Assembly (NCBI GenBank): GCA_025361705.1
Contig: JANYJW010000051.1
Span: 18,112 to 82,111, forward strand
DNA from: Gemmatimonas sp.
GTDB lineage: Bacteria; Gemmatimonadota; Gemmatimonadetes; Gemmatimonadales; Gemmatimonadaceae
Length of the DNA: 64,000 nt
Reading direction: 5' to 3'
Below the pieces are notes generated by a model that saw only the letters and a list, made by a program, of their open reading frames with translations, did no database searches and had not been told where the DNA came from. Of this stretch, positions 27,160 through 35,902 are shown piece after piece. The position numbers were made by a program, and so were the translations under genes. Position 1 is the first letter of the stretch. Each line of letters opens with the position of its first letter.

Positions 27160-29112
27160 CTATGCGTCGTCCGCGGCGGCGGTAGCCTCAGCCCAGCGGT
27201 GCATGGCGCCGTCGAGCGCCGCTTCGGCGTCCTTGAGGGCGCGCGTGAGCTCGGTGGCACGGCGGGCGGCGGATGCGCTGCCGTCGTACAGCGCGGGGTC
27301 CTGCAGTTCGGTGCGGCAGGACTCGACGCGGCGTTCGCACTCGGCCACCGCACGCTCGGCGGCACCCACCGCTTCGGTGGCACGGCGCTTCTCGCGGCGC
27401 GCCGACTGATCCTTGCCCTGGGCGCTGGCGCCGCGCTGGGCCAGCTTCTTCTCCGATTCTCGGCGCGTGATGGAGGCCCGCACCGCCTCGGCGGCCGCAT
27501 CGGCCGCGCGCGCCTTCTGGCGCTCCTCCCACTCCACGAACGTGCCGCCAAAGTCCTCCACCCGCGTGCCGTCAAACGCCCACACGCGCGTGGCCAGCTC
27601 GCGCAGGAATGCGCGGTCGTGGCTGACCAGCAGCACCGTGCCCTCGTAGCCGTCGAGCGCGTCCTCAATGGACTCGATGGACTCCACGTCGAGGTGATTG
27701 GTCGGTTCGTCGAGCACCAGCAGGTTGGCGCGCGACAGCGTGATCATGGCGAGCGCCATGCGCGACCGTTCGCCGCCTGAGCACACGTCGGTGCGTCGCT
27801 GCACGGTGTCGCCCGAGAAGCCGAAGGCGCCGAGCAGTCCCTGAATCTGCCCGCGTGTCCACAGCGGGCGCAGGTCGTTGATGACATCGTACACGGTCGT
27901 GCCCATCGGCACCTGCGCGAGGTCCTGCCGAAAGTGCGCCGGCGTGATGGAGCCGCCCAGCCGGCATTCGCCCGCGGTGGGTTCGCGCTCACCAAGGATG
28001 GTGCGCAGGAGCGTGGACTTGCCGGCGCCGTTGGGGCCGACGATGGCCACGACGTCGCCGCGCATCGCGGTCGCGTGAAAGCCCTTCACGAGCGTGCGTC
28101 CCTCGACGGCCACGTCGAGCTTGTCGCAGTAGACCACGCGATCGCCGCCGCGCTCGCCAATGTCGAGCGAGAACGCCATCGCGTCGCTCTCGCCCGGCGG
28201 CGGCGTGAGGCGCGGCAAGCGGGACAGCAGCTTGCGGCGCCCCTGGGCCTGCTTGGTGTTCTGCCCCGCGAGGTTGCGCCGGATGAAGTCCTCTTCCTTG
28301 GCGATGAACTTGCGCTGCTGGTCCACCTGGCGTTCGAGCGACAATCGGCGCTCGGCGCGCTGGTTCGCGAAGGCCGTGTAGCCACCGCGGTACGTGACGG
28401 TGGTGCCGGCCTCGACGTGCAGCACGTGGTCGACCACCACATCGAGAAAGGCGCGGTCGTGGCTGACGATGAGTGCGGTGCCGCGCCGCTCGAGGAGATA
28501 CTGCTGCAGCCAGTCGGTGGTCTCGAGGTCCAAGTGGTTGGTGGGCTCGTCGAGCAGCAGCACGTCGGCCGGCGCGACGAGTTGCGCGGCCAGCCCCACA
28601 CGGCCGCGCTCGCCGCCGCTGAGCACGGCCACCCGCTTCACCTTGGACTCCTCGGCGTCGAAGCCGAGTCCCTGCAGGACGGCGTCCACCTTGGCGTGGA
28701 AGTCGTAGCCGCCGTCGTGGGCGAAGCGCTCCATGTCGTGACCGTACCGATCGAGCACGGCCGGGTCGGGGTGGTTGCCCATGTCGGCGAGCCGGTTGGC
28801 CTGCTCGGCGAGGGATGCCTCGAGCGCGATGAGCGGCGCAAAGGGCAGCGCGGCTGCTTCCCACACCGTCACCGCGTCGCCGAAGTCGCGATGCTGGTCG
28901 AGCAGGGACATCCGAAGGCCGCCAACGCGAGACACCGCGCCGCTGGAGGGGCGCTGATCGCCGGTCAGCAGGCGGAAGATGGTGGTCTTGCCAGCGCCAT
29001 TGCGGCCGATGATCCCCCAACGTTCGCCTTCGGCGACTGTAAAGGAGACATCGCGGAGCAGGGTGGTGGCGCCGAACTCGACGCTCACGCCAGCGAGTGA
29101 AATCTGGGTCAC
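27160..29112 (-). CDS. ABC-F family ATPase
   Basis: 650 residues from a GTG start. Two ABC ATPase domains without membrane segments: Walker A GRNGAGKT (residues 36-43) and GPNGAGKS, signatures SGGERGRVGL and SGGERSRMAL, Walker B LLDEPTNHLD and LVLDEPTNHLD. An interdomain linker of about 80 basic, helical residues separates them, and a C-terminal coiled-coil (about 540-650) resembles that of Uup. ABC-F proteins act on the ribosome, resolving stalls or protecting from antibiotics; the Uup-like tail suggests a housekeeping role over drug resistance. Confidence 0.92.
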   Translation of the reverse strand: MTQISLAGVSVEFGATTLLRDVSFTVAEGERWGIIGRNGAGKTTIFRLLTGDQRPSSGAVSRVGGLRMSLLDQHRDFGDAVTVWEAAALPFAPLIALEASLAEQANRLADMGNHPDPAVLDRYGHDMERFAHDGGYDFHAKVDAVLQGLGFDAEESKVKRVAVLSGGERGRVGLAAQLVAPADVLLLDEPTNHLDLETTDWLQQYLLERRGTALIVSHDRAFLDVVVDHVLHVEAGTTVTYRGGYTAFANQRAERRLSLERQVDQQRKFIAKEEDFIRRNLAGQNTKQAQGRRKLLSRLPRLTPPPGESDAMAFSLDIGERGGDRVVYCDKLDVAVEGRTLVKGFHATAMRGDVVAIVGPNGAGKSTLLRTILGEREPTAGECRLGGSITPAHFRQDLAQVPMGTTVYDVINDLRPLWTRGQIQGLLGAFGFSGDTVQRRTDVCSGGERSRMALAMITLSRANLLVLDEPTNHLDVESIESIEDALDGYEGTVLLVSHDRAFLRELATRVWAFDGTRVEDFGGTFVEWEERQKARAADAAAEAVRASITRRESEKKLAQRGASAQGKDQSARREKRRATEAVGAAERAVAECERRVESCRTELQDPALYDGSASAARRATELTRALKDAEAALDGAMHRWAEATAAADDA

Positions 29113-29281
29113 GCGCGAAATCTAACCCGGCAACCGGCGGTTCCGGCCGGTGCGGCCTGGGGTGGTTATCTTTATTCCGTGCCCTCGTGGGGCACGCGGC
29201 GGAACACGGCAGGCGTCGCTCAGGTACCAGCAGGAAGTGCTTCGCCCGCTCGCGCACTCTCTTCAATACGTGGAGCTTCAA

Positions 29282-29920
29282 ATGGTCGCAGGGGCGGCAA
29301 TGGCGCTCATCCTGGCTCTCGGCGTCGGCGGTCAGGGTGCGAATGACCCTGCGCCGGCTGGCTTGGGCCCACGCAATGCGGCGACGCGCGTCGGCGTGGC
29401 ACGTCACGTGGAGACGAATGCCCCGGCCATGGGTGCTCTGGCGGACGATGCGTCCGCCGACACTGTGCGCGTGCGTCGCCGCGCCGTGCGGTTGAGCGAG
29501 GCGTATTACACGCGGGCGAAGATCCACAAGTACTCGTCGTATCTCATGCTGCCGACCTTTGCCTTCATGTACGCCGGGGGCCAGCAGCTGATGACCAAAG
29601 GACGCAATGCGCCGAGTTGGGCGGTCAACGGCCACGGCATCGCTGCCGGCGTGGTGACCGGGTTGTTCGCGGTCAACACCGCGACCGGGGCGCTGAACTG
29701 GTACGAGACGCGCAACCAGAGCGACGGCTTTGCCTGGCGCACGACGCACGCCGCGCTGATGCTCGCGTCGGACGTGGGGTTTGCCGTCGTGGGCAGCCTG
29801 GCGACGCCGGCCGAGAACTCGCTGTCCAAGCGTCGGCTGCACAAGACGCTCGCCGTCACCTCCATCTCCGCCGCAACGGTGTCGTACTTGATGATGCTCC
29901 TGCCGTTTGGGGGGAAGTGA
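29282..29920 (+). CDS. Four-helix membrane protein with four conserved histidines (possible b-haem protein)
   Basis: 212 residues; ATG at 29282 has GGAG at 29272-29275. After a signal-like segment and a polar region of 60 residues come four predicted membrane helices (about 83-100, 117-138, 155-173, 188-208). A His lies at the edge of each: His82, His118, His156, His187. All four recur in the paralogue at 31489-32118, along with RRxAVRLSEAY and ALNWYETRN/GLNWWETRN. Four membrane His is the haem-ligand count of cytochrome b561-type proteins, so a di-haem role is inferred. A hairpin (29178-29196) lies in the leader. It opens a five-gene block with two Rieske proteins. Confidence 0.65.
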   Translation: MVAGAAMALILALGVGGQGANDPAPAGLGPRNAATRVGVARHVETNAPAMGALADDASADTVRVRRRAVRLSEAYYTRAKIHKYSSYLMLPTFAFMYAGGQQLMTKGRNAPSWAVNGHGIAAGVVTGLFAVNTATGALNWYETRNQSDGFAWRTTHAALMLASDVGFAVVGSLATPAENSLSKRRLHKTLAVTSISAATVSYLMMLLPFGGK

Positions 29921-29921
29921 G

Positions 29922-30419
29922 ATGCCGGACATCGAAACGCTCGTGGCGTTCGCCAAGCCGTGGGCGAAGTTCTATTCCAAGTCGTCGCCCACGCAGGCCG
30001 TGCTGATGTTCATGCACCTGGCCGGCGTGCTGGGCGGTGGTGGACTAGCCATTGCCGCGGATCGCGCGATGTGGAAAGCCCGCTCGGCGACGGATGAGGT
30101 GCGCGCGCGCCTGCTGGCAGAGGTGGATGCGATCCACCGTCCCGTGCTCATCGGCCTCGCGATGGCCGTGGTGTCGGGGCTCATCATGACGAGCGCCGAC
30201 ATCGGGACGTTCCTGACATCGCCCATCTGGTGGGGCAAGATGGTTGCGTTTGCCCTGCTGCTCGCCAATGGCGCGTGGCTGCAGTCGGTCGAGTGCGGCA
30301 TGCAGCGCTCGCCGTCGGCGGCCTCCTCTGCGTGGGCGAAGCTCGTCCTGTCGTCCCGCTTCAGCTACACGCTGTGGTTCGCCGTGGTGCTGGGCGGCGT
30401 ACTCCTGAAGAACGCCTGA
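29922..30419 (+). CDS. Small integral membrane protein
   Basis: 165 residues, starting one base after the preceding stop. About four hydrophobic helices are visible, two of which carry a His at the boundary: His32 in MHLAGVLGGGG and His72 in AIHRPVLIGLA. A small-residue GVLGGGGLA helix suggests tight packing. No named family is recognised with confidence. Its position between the four-His membrane protein and two Rieske proteins suggests a subunit or quinone-facing partner in an electron-transfer complex (inference). Confidence 0.6.
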   Translation: MPDIETLVAFAKPWAKFYSKSSPTQAVLMFMHLAGVLGGGGLAIAADRAMWKARSATDEVRARLLAEVDAIHRPVLIGLAMAVVSGLIMTSADIGTFLTSPIWWGKMVAFALLLANGAWLQSVECGMQRSPSAASSAWAKLVLSSRFSYTLWFAVVLGGVLLKNA

Positions 30420-30442
30420 TTCCCCTGATCCCCCCTGTTGCC

Positions 30443-30940
30443 ATGAGCTCCCACGATTGCGCGGGTGACTGTCCCGTCGCTCGCCGCACCTTCCTGAAGG
30501 ACGTGTCCATCTTTACCGCGGCGCTGGTCGCGGCGGGGCTTGCCCCGCGCGGGGCGTTGGCTGCGCCGAGTCCCATTCGCGCGCTTTCGCGCGTGGCGGC
30601 TGACGTGCGCTATCCGATTCCGGCGAAGGACGGCGTGCAGTTCGACGACAAGAATGAAGTGATCCTCGTGCGCAACGCGGGGCATGTGTACGCGTTCGCG
30701 CTGTCGTGCCCGCACCAGAACACGGCGCTCAAGGCGGATCCTGCCGGCGGCGGATTCTGGTGCTCCAAGCATGAATCGCGATACAAGTTCGATGGCCAGT
30801 TCATATCGGGGCGCGCAACGCGCAACATGGACCGTCTGGTGATTCGCAGGGACGGCGCTTCGGTGGTAGTGAACGTGGACAAGTGGTACGAGTCCGACTC
30901 CGAGCCCACGCAGTGGGCCGGTGCGCAAGTCACGGTTTGA
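30443..30940 (+). CDS. Tat-exported Rieske [2Fe-2S] protein
   Basis: 165 residues. The N-terminus has a twin-arginine signal (RRTFLKD at 14-20 followed by a hydrophobic stretch to ALA at 38-40), so it is exported folded. The Rieske cluster motif is CPH at 89-91 (ligands Cys89, His91) and CSKH at 107-110 (ligands Cys107, His110). It thus carries one electron in the periplasm. The mature domain of about 120 residues is a bare Rieske fold without an oxygenase domain. A second Rieske gene follows at 12 bases. Confidence 0.88.
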   Translation: MSSHDCAGDCPVARRTFLKDVSIFTAALVAAGLAPRGALAAPSPIRALSRVAADVRYPIPAKDGVQFDDKNEVILVRNAGHVYAFALSCPHQNTALKADPAGGGFWCSKHESRYKFDGQFISGRATRNMDRLVIRRDGASVVVNVDKWYESDSEPTQWAGAQVTV

Positions 30941-30951
30941 CCGGAGCTTCC

Positions 30952-31431
30952 ATGGCGGACGAGCATGTCTGTGATCCAGGCTGCGCACTGCGACGGCGGG
31001 ACTTTCTTGGCGCCGCGGCGCTGGCGGCACTGGCGTTGCTCGACACGGCGTGCGGCAATGGCATCATCGGTCCGGCAGACGCGGGCGTGCAGGCGGGCGG
31101 GTCAACGACCACCGCCAACGGCGGCCTGCTGGTGACGCTGTCGGCGTTCTCGGCGCTCTCCAGCACCGGCGGCATCGCGCGCGTCGATGGCGGCCGTGGC
31201 CGTCCCGTGGCGCTGGTGCGCACCGGCGCGACATCGTTCATCGCCTACTCGCTCGTCTGTCCGCATCAGGGTTACACGGTCGACGTCAACGGCAGCTCGT
31301 TCTACTGTCCGGCGCACGGTGCGCGCTTTTCGAGCACCGGCGTGAACAACGGGGGCCAGCGGACCGGCAACCTCGCGGTGCGCCAGACGGTCTATGATGC
31401 CGTCGCGGGGACCGTGACGATCAATCCGTAG
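30952..31431 (+). CDS. Rieske [2Fe-2S] protein with Tat/lipoprotein signal
   Basis: 159 residues; CCGGAG (30941-30946) precedes the ATG. The signal has RRRDFLG (14-20), a hydrophobic core and a possible lipobox LLDTAC with Cys34, so it may be a Tat-exported lipoprotein. Cluster motifs are CPH (ligands Cys103, His105) and CPAH (ligands Cys119, His122) in the classic FYCPAHGARF setting. Both Rieske proteins of this block begin with a similar short Cys-x3-Cys segment before the twin Arg. It probably passes electrons with its neighbour. Confidence 0.87.
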   Translation: MADEHVCDPGCALRRRDFLGAAALAALALLDTACGNGIIGPADAGVQAGGSTTTANGGLLVTLSAFSALSSTGGIARVDGGRGRPVALVRTGATSFIAYSLVCPHQGYTVDVNGSSFYCPAHGARFSSTGVNNGGQRTGNLAVRQTVYDAVAGTVTINP

Positions 31432-31488
31432 CAGCTGCCGTTCACGCTTCCCGCGAGTCGGCCAGATCCTCTCATCGTTGGTGTGCTC

Positions 31489-32118
31489 ATGAAAGCAGGT
31501 GTCGTCCTCGCGTTGCTCGTGGCATCCGGAGCAGGCGCTCAGGGAACCGTCGCAGCGGACAATAGCGGAAGCCTCGTCGGGCCTGGGCCCCGCGTCGAGG
31601 CATTGCGCGTCGGCGTCGGCGCCATGGAGCTCGACACCGTCAGGGTCCGTCGCAAGGCCGTGCGGCTGAGTGAGGCATATGATTTCCGCCGAAAGGTGCA
31701 CAAGCTGGCGTCCTACGCCACGCTTCCCCTGTTTGTCGCCGAGTATGCGGCCGGCGACCAGTTGATCAAGAAAGGTCGCAACGCGTCGGGTTGGGCGCGT
31801 GACTTCCACGGTGTCGGTGCGGGAGTCATTGCCGGGCTCTTTGGCATCAACACGGTGACGGGCGGGCTCAACTGGTGGGAAACGCGCAATCAGACCGAGG
31901 GTCGCACGTGGCGCACCGTGCACTCGGCGCTGATGCTGCTGGCGGACGCGGGATTCGTGGCGACCGGCGCGCTGGCCGACGGCGAGGGGGGTGACTATCC
32001 CTATGCAGGCAACACGGGCAATGTGGGCACCCGGAACACGGCCCACCGGAATATGGCGGTCGCCTCGATGTCGGTGGCGACGATCTCGTACCTGATGATG
32101 CTGCTACCCGGGAAATAG
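31489..32118 (+). CDS. Four-helix membrane protein with four conserved histidines (paralogue)
   Basis: 209 residues, starting with a short signal-like segment ending GAGAQG. It is a clear paralogue of the protein at 29282-29920: the segments VRVRRKAVRLSEAY, GLFGINTVTGGLNWWETRN and ISYLMMLLP match, and the four membrane-edge His are kept (71, 107, 145, 186). It closes the Rieske block. As there, a b561-like di-haem role is inferred. A terminator follows. Confidence 0.65.
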   Translation: MKAGVVLALLVASGAGAQGTVAADNSGSLVGPGPRVEALRVGVGAMELDTVRVRRKAVRLSEAYDFRRKVHKLASYATLPLFVAEYAAGDQLIKKGRNASGWARDFHGVGAGVIAGLFGINTVTGGLNWWETRNQTEGRTWRTVHSALMLLADAGFVATGALADGEGGDYPYAGNTGNVGTRNTAHRNMAVASMSVATISYLMMLLPGK

Positions 32119-32175
32119 GGCGGTGCAAGGGAAGGGTGTGGCGCGCGGGCCCAGATAGAGTGTGCTCCAAGGAAT

Positions 32176-32206
32176 GGGGTGAGTCAGCAAGCGACTCGCC
32201 CCCTTT
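32176..32206. terminator. Intrinsic terminator between convergent genes
   Basis: GGGGTGAGTC (32176-32185) pairs with GACTCGCCCC (32193-32202) around a seven-base loop, followed by CCTTTCTCT. It ends the Rieske block and on the other strand could also serve the acyl-CoA dehydrogenase gene. Confidence 0.7.
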
Positions 32207-32249
32207 CTCTGCACCACACCCGGCCCCTGCCTTGTCCCCTGAGCGGGAC

Positions 32250-34016
32250 TCAGCCGATCGACAGCTCCGGGCACAACTCGCCGCTCTCCAGCGCCCGTTG
32301 GGCGACGGCCTTCTGCCGCGCATCCTGATTGCGGCTGAGCGCGCGCACGGCGCGGCGGGCGCGCCGTGCAGCGGACGACACGAACAACCGCGCGCAGTCG
32401 AGGTCCGGCGCAGCCTTGGCCTCGTCGTCGCCAGCAGCCGTGAGGGCCGCACTCGCGCGCGACAGCGTGCAGATGGACATGTAGATGTCGATGGCCGCGT
32501 TGGCGAGGCGCTCCTGATGGAACTGCTTTTCGATGATCGCCTTGCCCTCGGCCATCAGCAGGCTCTCGACGCCCTTCGCCAGGTTGTGGATCACGTCGGA
32601 CACCTGATCGGCTTCTTCCTTGAGCGCCGGGTGCACCTTGGTGAACTCGGCCTTCGTGAGTGCCCGCGTGGCACGTCCCGCGATGTAACCGCCGATGGCG
32701 CCCAGTGAGTGCAGCGGGTCCTTGAATGCCTTGCCGATCTGCTTGAGGCGTTCGCCCGGCTGCTGCAGGGCCGTGAGCGCGATGAGGGCACGCAGAATCT
32801 CGTTGGTGCCTTCGAAGATCATGTTGATGCGCGAGTCGCGCACGAACTGCTCGTACGGGTACTCCTTGGAGTAGCCGATGCCGCCCGCAATCTGCAGCGT
32901 CTCGTGTGCCGTGCGGTTGGCGAGCTCCGACGCGAAGATCTTGCAGCACGCCGTCTCGAGCGAGAAGTCGATGCCGCCGCGGTCGACCATCGACGACGTC
33001 AGCATCCACGCCGCCTCGGACGCATAGCAGTCGGCGGCGGCCGACGCGAACTTGCGCTGGATCATCTCGAACGTGCCAATGGCGCGGCCAAACTGCTCGC
33101 GCTGCCTGGCGTACTCGAGCGCGTGGCGCATCATGATGCGCGTCCCGCGCGTGGAACCGGCCGCCAGGCCGAGGCGGCCCGAGTTGAGGATCTCGAGCGC
33201 AATCTTGAACCCGCTGCCCACCTCACCAAGGCGGTCGTCCATCGGCACCTGCACGTTCTCGAACGTGAACGTGCGCGTGTCGGACGCCTTGATGCCCATC
33301 TTCTGCTCTGGCTGCCCCATGGAGACGCCGGCCGCATGCGCGTCGACGATGAATGCCGTCACGCGGTGCTTCTTCTTGCCGTCAATTTCCACGGGCACCT
33401 TGGCGAAGACCGTGAGCAGTCCTGCGTAGCCGGCGTTGGAAATCCAGATCTTGGTGCCGTTGAGCACGTAGTGCGTGCCGTCCGCACTGGGCACGGCGGT
33501 GGAGAGCATCGCCTGTGCGTCCGAACCCGAGCCAGGTTCCGTGAGGCAGAAGGCGGCAATCAATTCGCCGGATGCGCACTTGGGCAGGTACTTGTGCCTC
33601 TGCGCCTCGGTGCCGAACAGCGTGATGCCCTTGCAGCCGATCGACTGGTGCGCGCCGAAGTAGACGGCGAGGGCCGCGTCGGTGGCGCCCACTTCGCCGA
33701 AAATGCGGTTGAAGACCATCGCGCTTGCGCCGAAGCCGCCGTATTCCTCGGGGATGTTGAGTCCCATCAGGCCCAGCTCGGCCATGCCGGCGCGCGTGGC
33801 GTCGGTGAACTTGCCGTCATGATCGTGCTGGCGCGGATCCACCGTTTCCTTGGCCCAGCCGCCGAACGAATCGAGGATGGCGGCCGCCGCCTCGCGGTCG
33901 GCGTCCGTCGGTACAGGGAATGGGAAGACCAGGTCCTCGCGAATCTCCCCAGAGAAAATGGCCTTGGTGAACGACGGGTTGTGGTCGGGATCGGCGAGAT
34001 GCGGCGTGTTGGACAC
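32250..34016 (-). CDS. Acyl-CoA dehydrogenase (very-long-chain type)
   Basis: 588 residues from the GTG at 34016, which has AGGAA seven bases upstream; a GTG at 34052 would add 12 residues. It catalyses the first, FAD-dependent step of beta-oxidation. Visible are AAFCLTEPGSGSD and the FAD/substrate region ISNAGYAG, GRLGLAAG, and the catalytic Glu in INMIFEGTNEIL. The 170-residue C-terminal extension (after about residue 410) is the mark of the ACADVL/ACAD9 branch, which handles long chains and binds membrane. No electron-transfer flavoprotein gene is nearby. Confidence 0.92.
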   Translation of the reverse strand: MSNTPHLADPDHNPSFTKAIFSGEIREDLVFPFPVPTDADREAAAAILDSFGGWAKETVDPRQHDHDGKFTDATRAGMAELGLMGLNIPEEYGGFGASAMVFNRIFGEVGATDAALAVYFGAHQSIGCKGITLFGTEAQRHKYLPKCASGELIAAFCLTEPGSGSDAQAMLSTAVPSADGTHYVLNGTKIWISNAGYAGLLTVFAKVPVEIDGKKKHRVTAFIVDAHAAGVSMGQPEQKMGIKASDTRTFTFENVQVPMDDRLGEVGSGFKIALEILNSGRLGLAAGSTRGTRIMMRHALEYARQREQFGRAIGTFEMIQRKFASAAADCYASEAAWMLTSSMVDRGGIDFSLETACCKIFASELANRTAHETLQIAGGIGYSKEYPYEQFVRDSRINMIFEGTNEILRALIALTALQQPGERLKQIGKAFKDPLHSLGAIGGYIAGRATRALTKAEFTKVHPALKEEADQVSDVIHNLAKGVESLLMAEGKAIIEKQFHQERLANAAIDIYMSICTLSRASAALTAAGDDEAKAAPDLDCARLFVSSAARRARRAVRALSRNQDARQKAVAQRALESGELCPELSIG

Positions 34017-34089
34017 GGTTGGTTCCTGGCGCGGGCGTGAGACGTTCGGCACAGCGAGTTGCGTGGAAGCAGGGCCGCCACGACTTGCT

Positions 34090-34560
34090 TCAAGGTACTG
34101 GTTTTGAGTGCGGGGTGCGGGGCGCAGAGTCTTGTGCGGAAGGGACGCGTGGAGGGTGGGGCTCGACGAGCGGGCCCTGTGCCTCGTGCACCGTGTGGCC
34201 TGCCGTGCGGAGCGCGTCGATAGCCGCGGCCAGGCTTGCGTGCTTCACGAGCACGTAGTCGGTGTTGAACGTGCTGACCGCCAAAATGCCGACATTGGCG
34301 GCGGCGAGCGGCGTGAGCACCGACGCGAGGATGCCCGTCAGGTCGAACGGGAACGGCCCGACCATCCGCAGCAGGCGCCAGCCCGCCTCGTGCGACGCGT
34401 CGAAGGGCACATCGTCGGCGCGGCAGAACACCGACAGTTCATCGTCGGCTCGCGTGACTGTCCAGAATGAGGCCGTTGGCAGCCACGCGGGCAACGCGTC
34501 GCCGGGGTCGAGCTGCACGACGGCGTATTCGCCGGGTTCCACGATGAGTGACAGGGTCAT
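34090..34560 (-). CDS. ACT domain protein (CASTOR/ACT_7-like)
   Basis: 156 residues. The ATG at 34560 starts the protein at its first conserved strand (MTLSLIVEPG). Two ACT-like halves can be seen, the second with TGILASVLTPLAAANVGILAVSTFNTDYVLV broken by the usual Gly-rich turn; this segment is typical of small ACT proteins that bind amino acids. Its ligand is unknown. The last 20 residues are encoded by AGTGCGG-type heptamer repeats (34106-34130) and read as Pro/Ser-rich filler. It follows the acetyltransferase gene by 29 bases. Confidence 0.75.
   Translation of the reverse strand: MTLSLIVEPGEYAVVQLDPGDALPAWLPTASFWTVTRADDELSVFCRADDVPFDASHEAGWRLLRMVGPFPFDLTGILASVLTPLAAANVGILAVSTFNTDYVLVKHASLAAAIDALRTAGHTVHEAQGPLVEPHPPRVPSAQDSAPRTPHSKPVP
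34106..34130. repeat. Heptamer repeat, AGTGCGG family, in the ACT gene 3' end
   Basis: Units on the plus strand are GAGTGCG, GGGTGCG, GGGCGCA, then GAGTC. They supply the last codons of the ACT gene on the minus strand. Confidence 0.6.
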
Positions 34561-34589
34561 GGGATGCGCCGGGTGCGAAAACAAACGTG

Positions 34590-35069
34590 TCAGGCCGAGG
34601 GAACGAAACTACTCCACGGGCCGATGGATTTTCGGTACAGCAGTTCGTCACGGCCGTCGACGAGGAAGTTCCTGAGCGTCCCGACATACTCAAATCCCAG
34701 CCGCTCGTACAGCCGCAAGGCGCCGGTGTTGAACGACGAGACGCACAGGAAGACGTTGGGGGACTCGCGGTGAATGCGCTGCTCGGCGTACGTCACGAGC
34801 TGGCTTCCGATGCCGGCTCCCCGCGCCGAGGCCGCCACGCAGACGCTGGTGATGTAGCCGGGCAGCTGTCCTTTCATCGTGAGCAGGATGAATCCCGCCA
34901 CGCCGGCGTTGGCCCGGGCCACATGGAGCTCGCGGCTGGGGTCCGAGACCGCCGCCAGGCAGCGCTCGTAGCTGCGGCCGAGCGTGATCCACGGTTCCGA
35001 TGCGGCCATCATGCGGGCGCATGCCTCGTGGTCGGCGGCGTCGCGGGCGGGTACGATGGTGACGGGCAT
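34590..35069 (-). CDS. GNAT family N-acetyltransferase
   Basis: 159 residues from the ATG at 35069. The acetyl-CoA binding motif A is VCVAASARGAGIGSQLV and motif B includes NTGALRLYERLGFEYVG, both standard for GNAT enzymes. It transfers an acetyl group to an unknown amine. It is probably co-transcribed with the ACT gene downstream and divergent from the DUF1080 gene. Confidence 0.88.
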   Translation of the reverse strand: MPVTIVPARDAADHEACARMMAASEPWITLGRSYERCLAAVSDPSRELHVARANAGVAGFILLTMKGQLPGYITSVCVAASARGAGIGSQLVTYAEQRIHRESPNVFLCVSSFNTGALRLYERLGFEYVGTLRNFLVDGRDELLYRKSIGPWSSFVPSA

Positions 35070-35181
35070 GGTGCTCGCGGGGTTGTCGGGGCTGCTGAAC
35101 GTAATATGCTGCAAGAAACCTGTCGGAACCCCCCTCCCGGCGGTACGTTTTCGCGGTTGCCCACCCTCCTGATTCCGGACG

Positions 35182-35871
35182 ATGACCCGCCTATTCCGAC
35201 ACCTGCGGCGCGCCCTCCCCGTCGGCGCCCTGCTCCTCGCGTCCTGCGCCCCCCTGCGCACGCATTCTCAGGGCGGCTGGAAGCCTCTCTTTGACGGCAC
35301 CTCGACGGCCGCGTGGCGCGGGTACCACGCGCAGGACTTTCCCAAGGGATGGGAGATCGTCGACGGCGTGCTCTTCAAGAAAGGCACGGCGCTCGACATC
35401 ATGACGCGCGAGACGTTTGGCGACTTCGAACTCGAGTTGGAGTGGAAGCTCGAGACGGGCGGCAATTCGGGCGTCTTCTACCGCGCCACCGAGGAATACG
35501 ACAAGATCTATTGGAGCGGCACGGAGTATCAGCTGCTCGACGACGCCAACGCGCCGGACGGCCGCACCCGGCTGACCTCGGCGGGCGCCGCCTATGGGCT
35601 CTACCCGGCGGCCGAAGGGGCGCTCAAGCCCGCCGGCGAGTGGCAGAAGACGCGCATCGTCCTGCAGAAGAATCACGTGGAGCATTGGCTCAACGGCATT
35701 AAGGTCGATGAGTACACGCTGTGGAGCGACGACTGGAAGGCCAAGGTGAAGGCCAGCAAGTTCGGCAAGTACCCCAACTACGGCCTCGCCGCACGCGGCG
35801 CCATCGGCATCCAGGGCGACCACAACGGCGCGCTCTCGCTTCGCAACATCCGCATCCGCCCGCTCGACTGA
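35182..35871 (+). CDS. DUF1080 lipoprotein (3-keto-disaccharide hydrolase family)
   Basis: 229 residues. A signal ends in the lipobox LLASC with Cys22. The mature part is a concanavalin-like beta-sandwich: [42 protein letters not shown] and a C-terminal strand [11 protein letters not shown], matching the DUF1080 family. Members cleave 3-keto-glycosides made by a C3 dehydrogenase. It would act at the periplasmic face. An MFS transporter and a Gfo/Idh oxidoreductase follow in the same direction. Confidence 0.9.
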   Translation: MTRLFRHLRRALPVGALLLASCAPLRTHSQGGWKPLFDGTSTAAWRGYHAQDFPKGWEIVDGVLFKKGTALDIMTRETFGDFELELEWKLETGGNSGVFYRATEEYDKIYWSGTEYQLLDDANAPDGRTRLTSAGAAYGLYPAAEGALKPAGEWQKTRIVLQKNHVEHWLNGIKVDEYTLWSDDWKAKVKASKFGKYPNYGLAARGAIGIQGDHNGALSLRNIRIRPLD

Positions 35872-35902
35872 CCCCGGCGTTTCCAGCCCCACCGGAGCCT
35901 CG

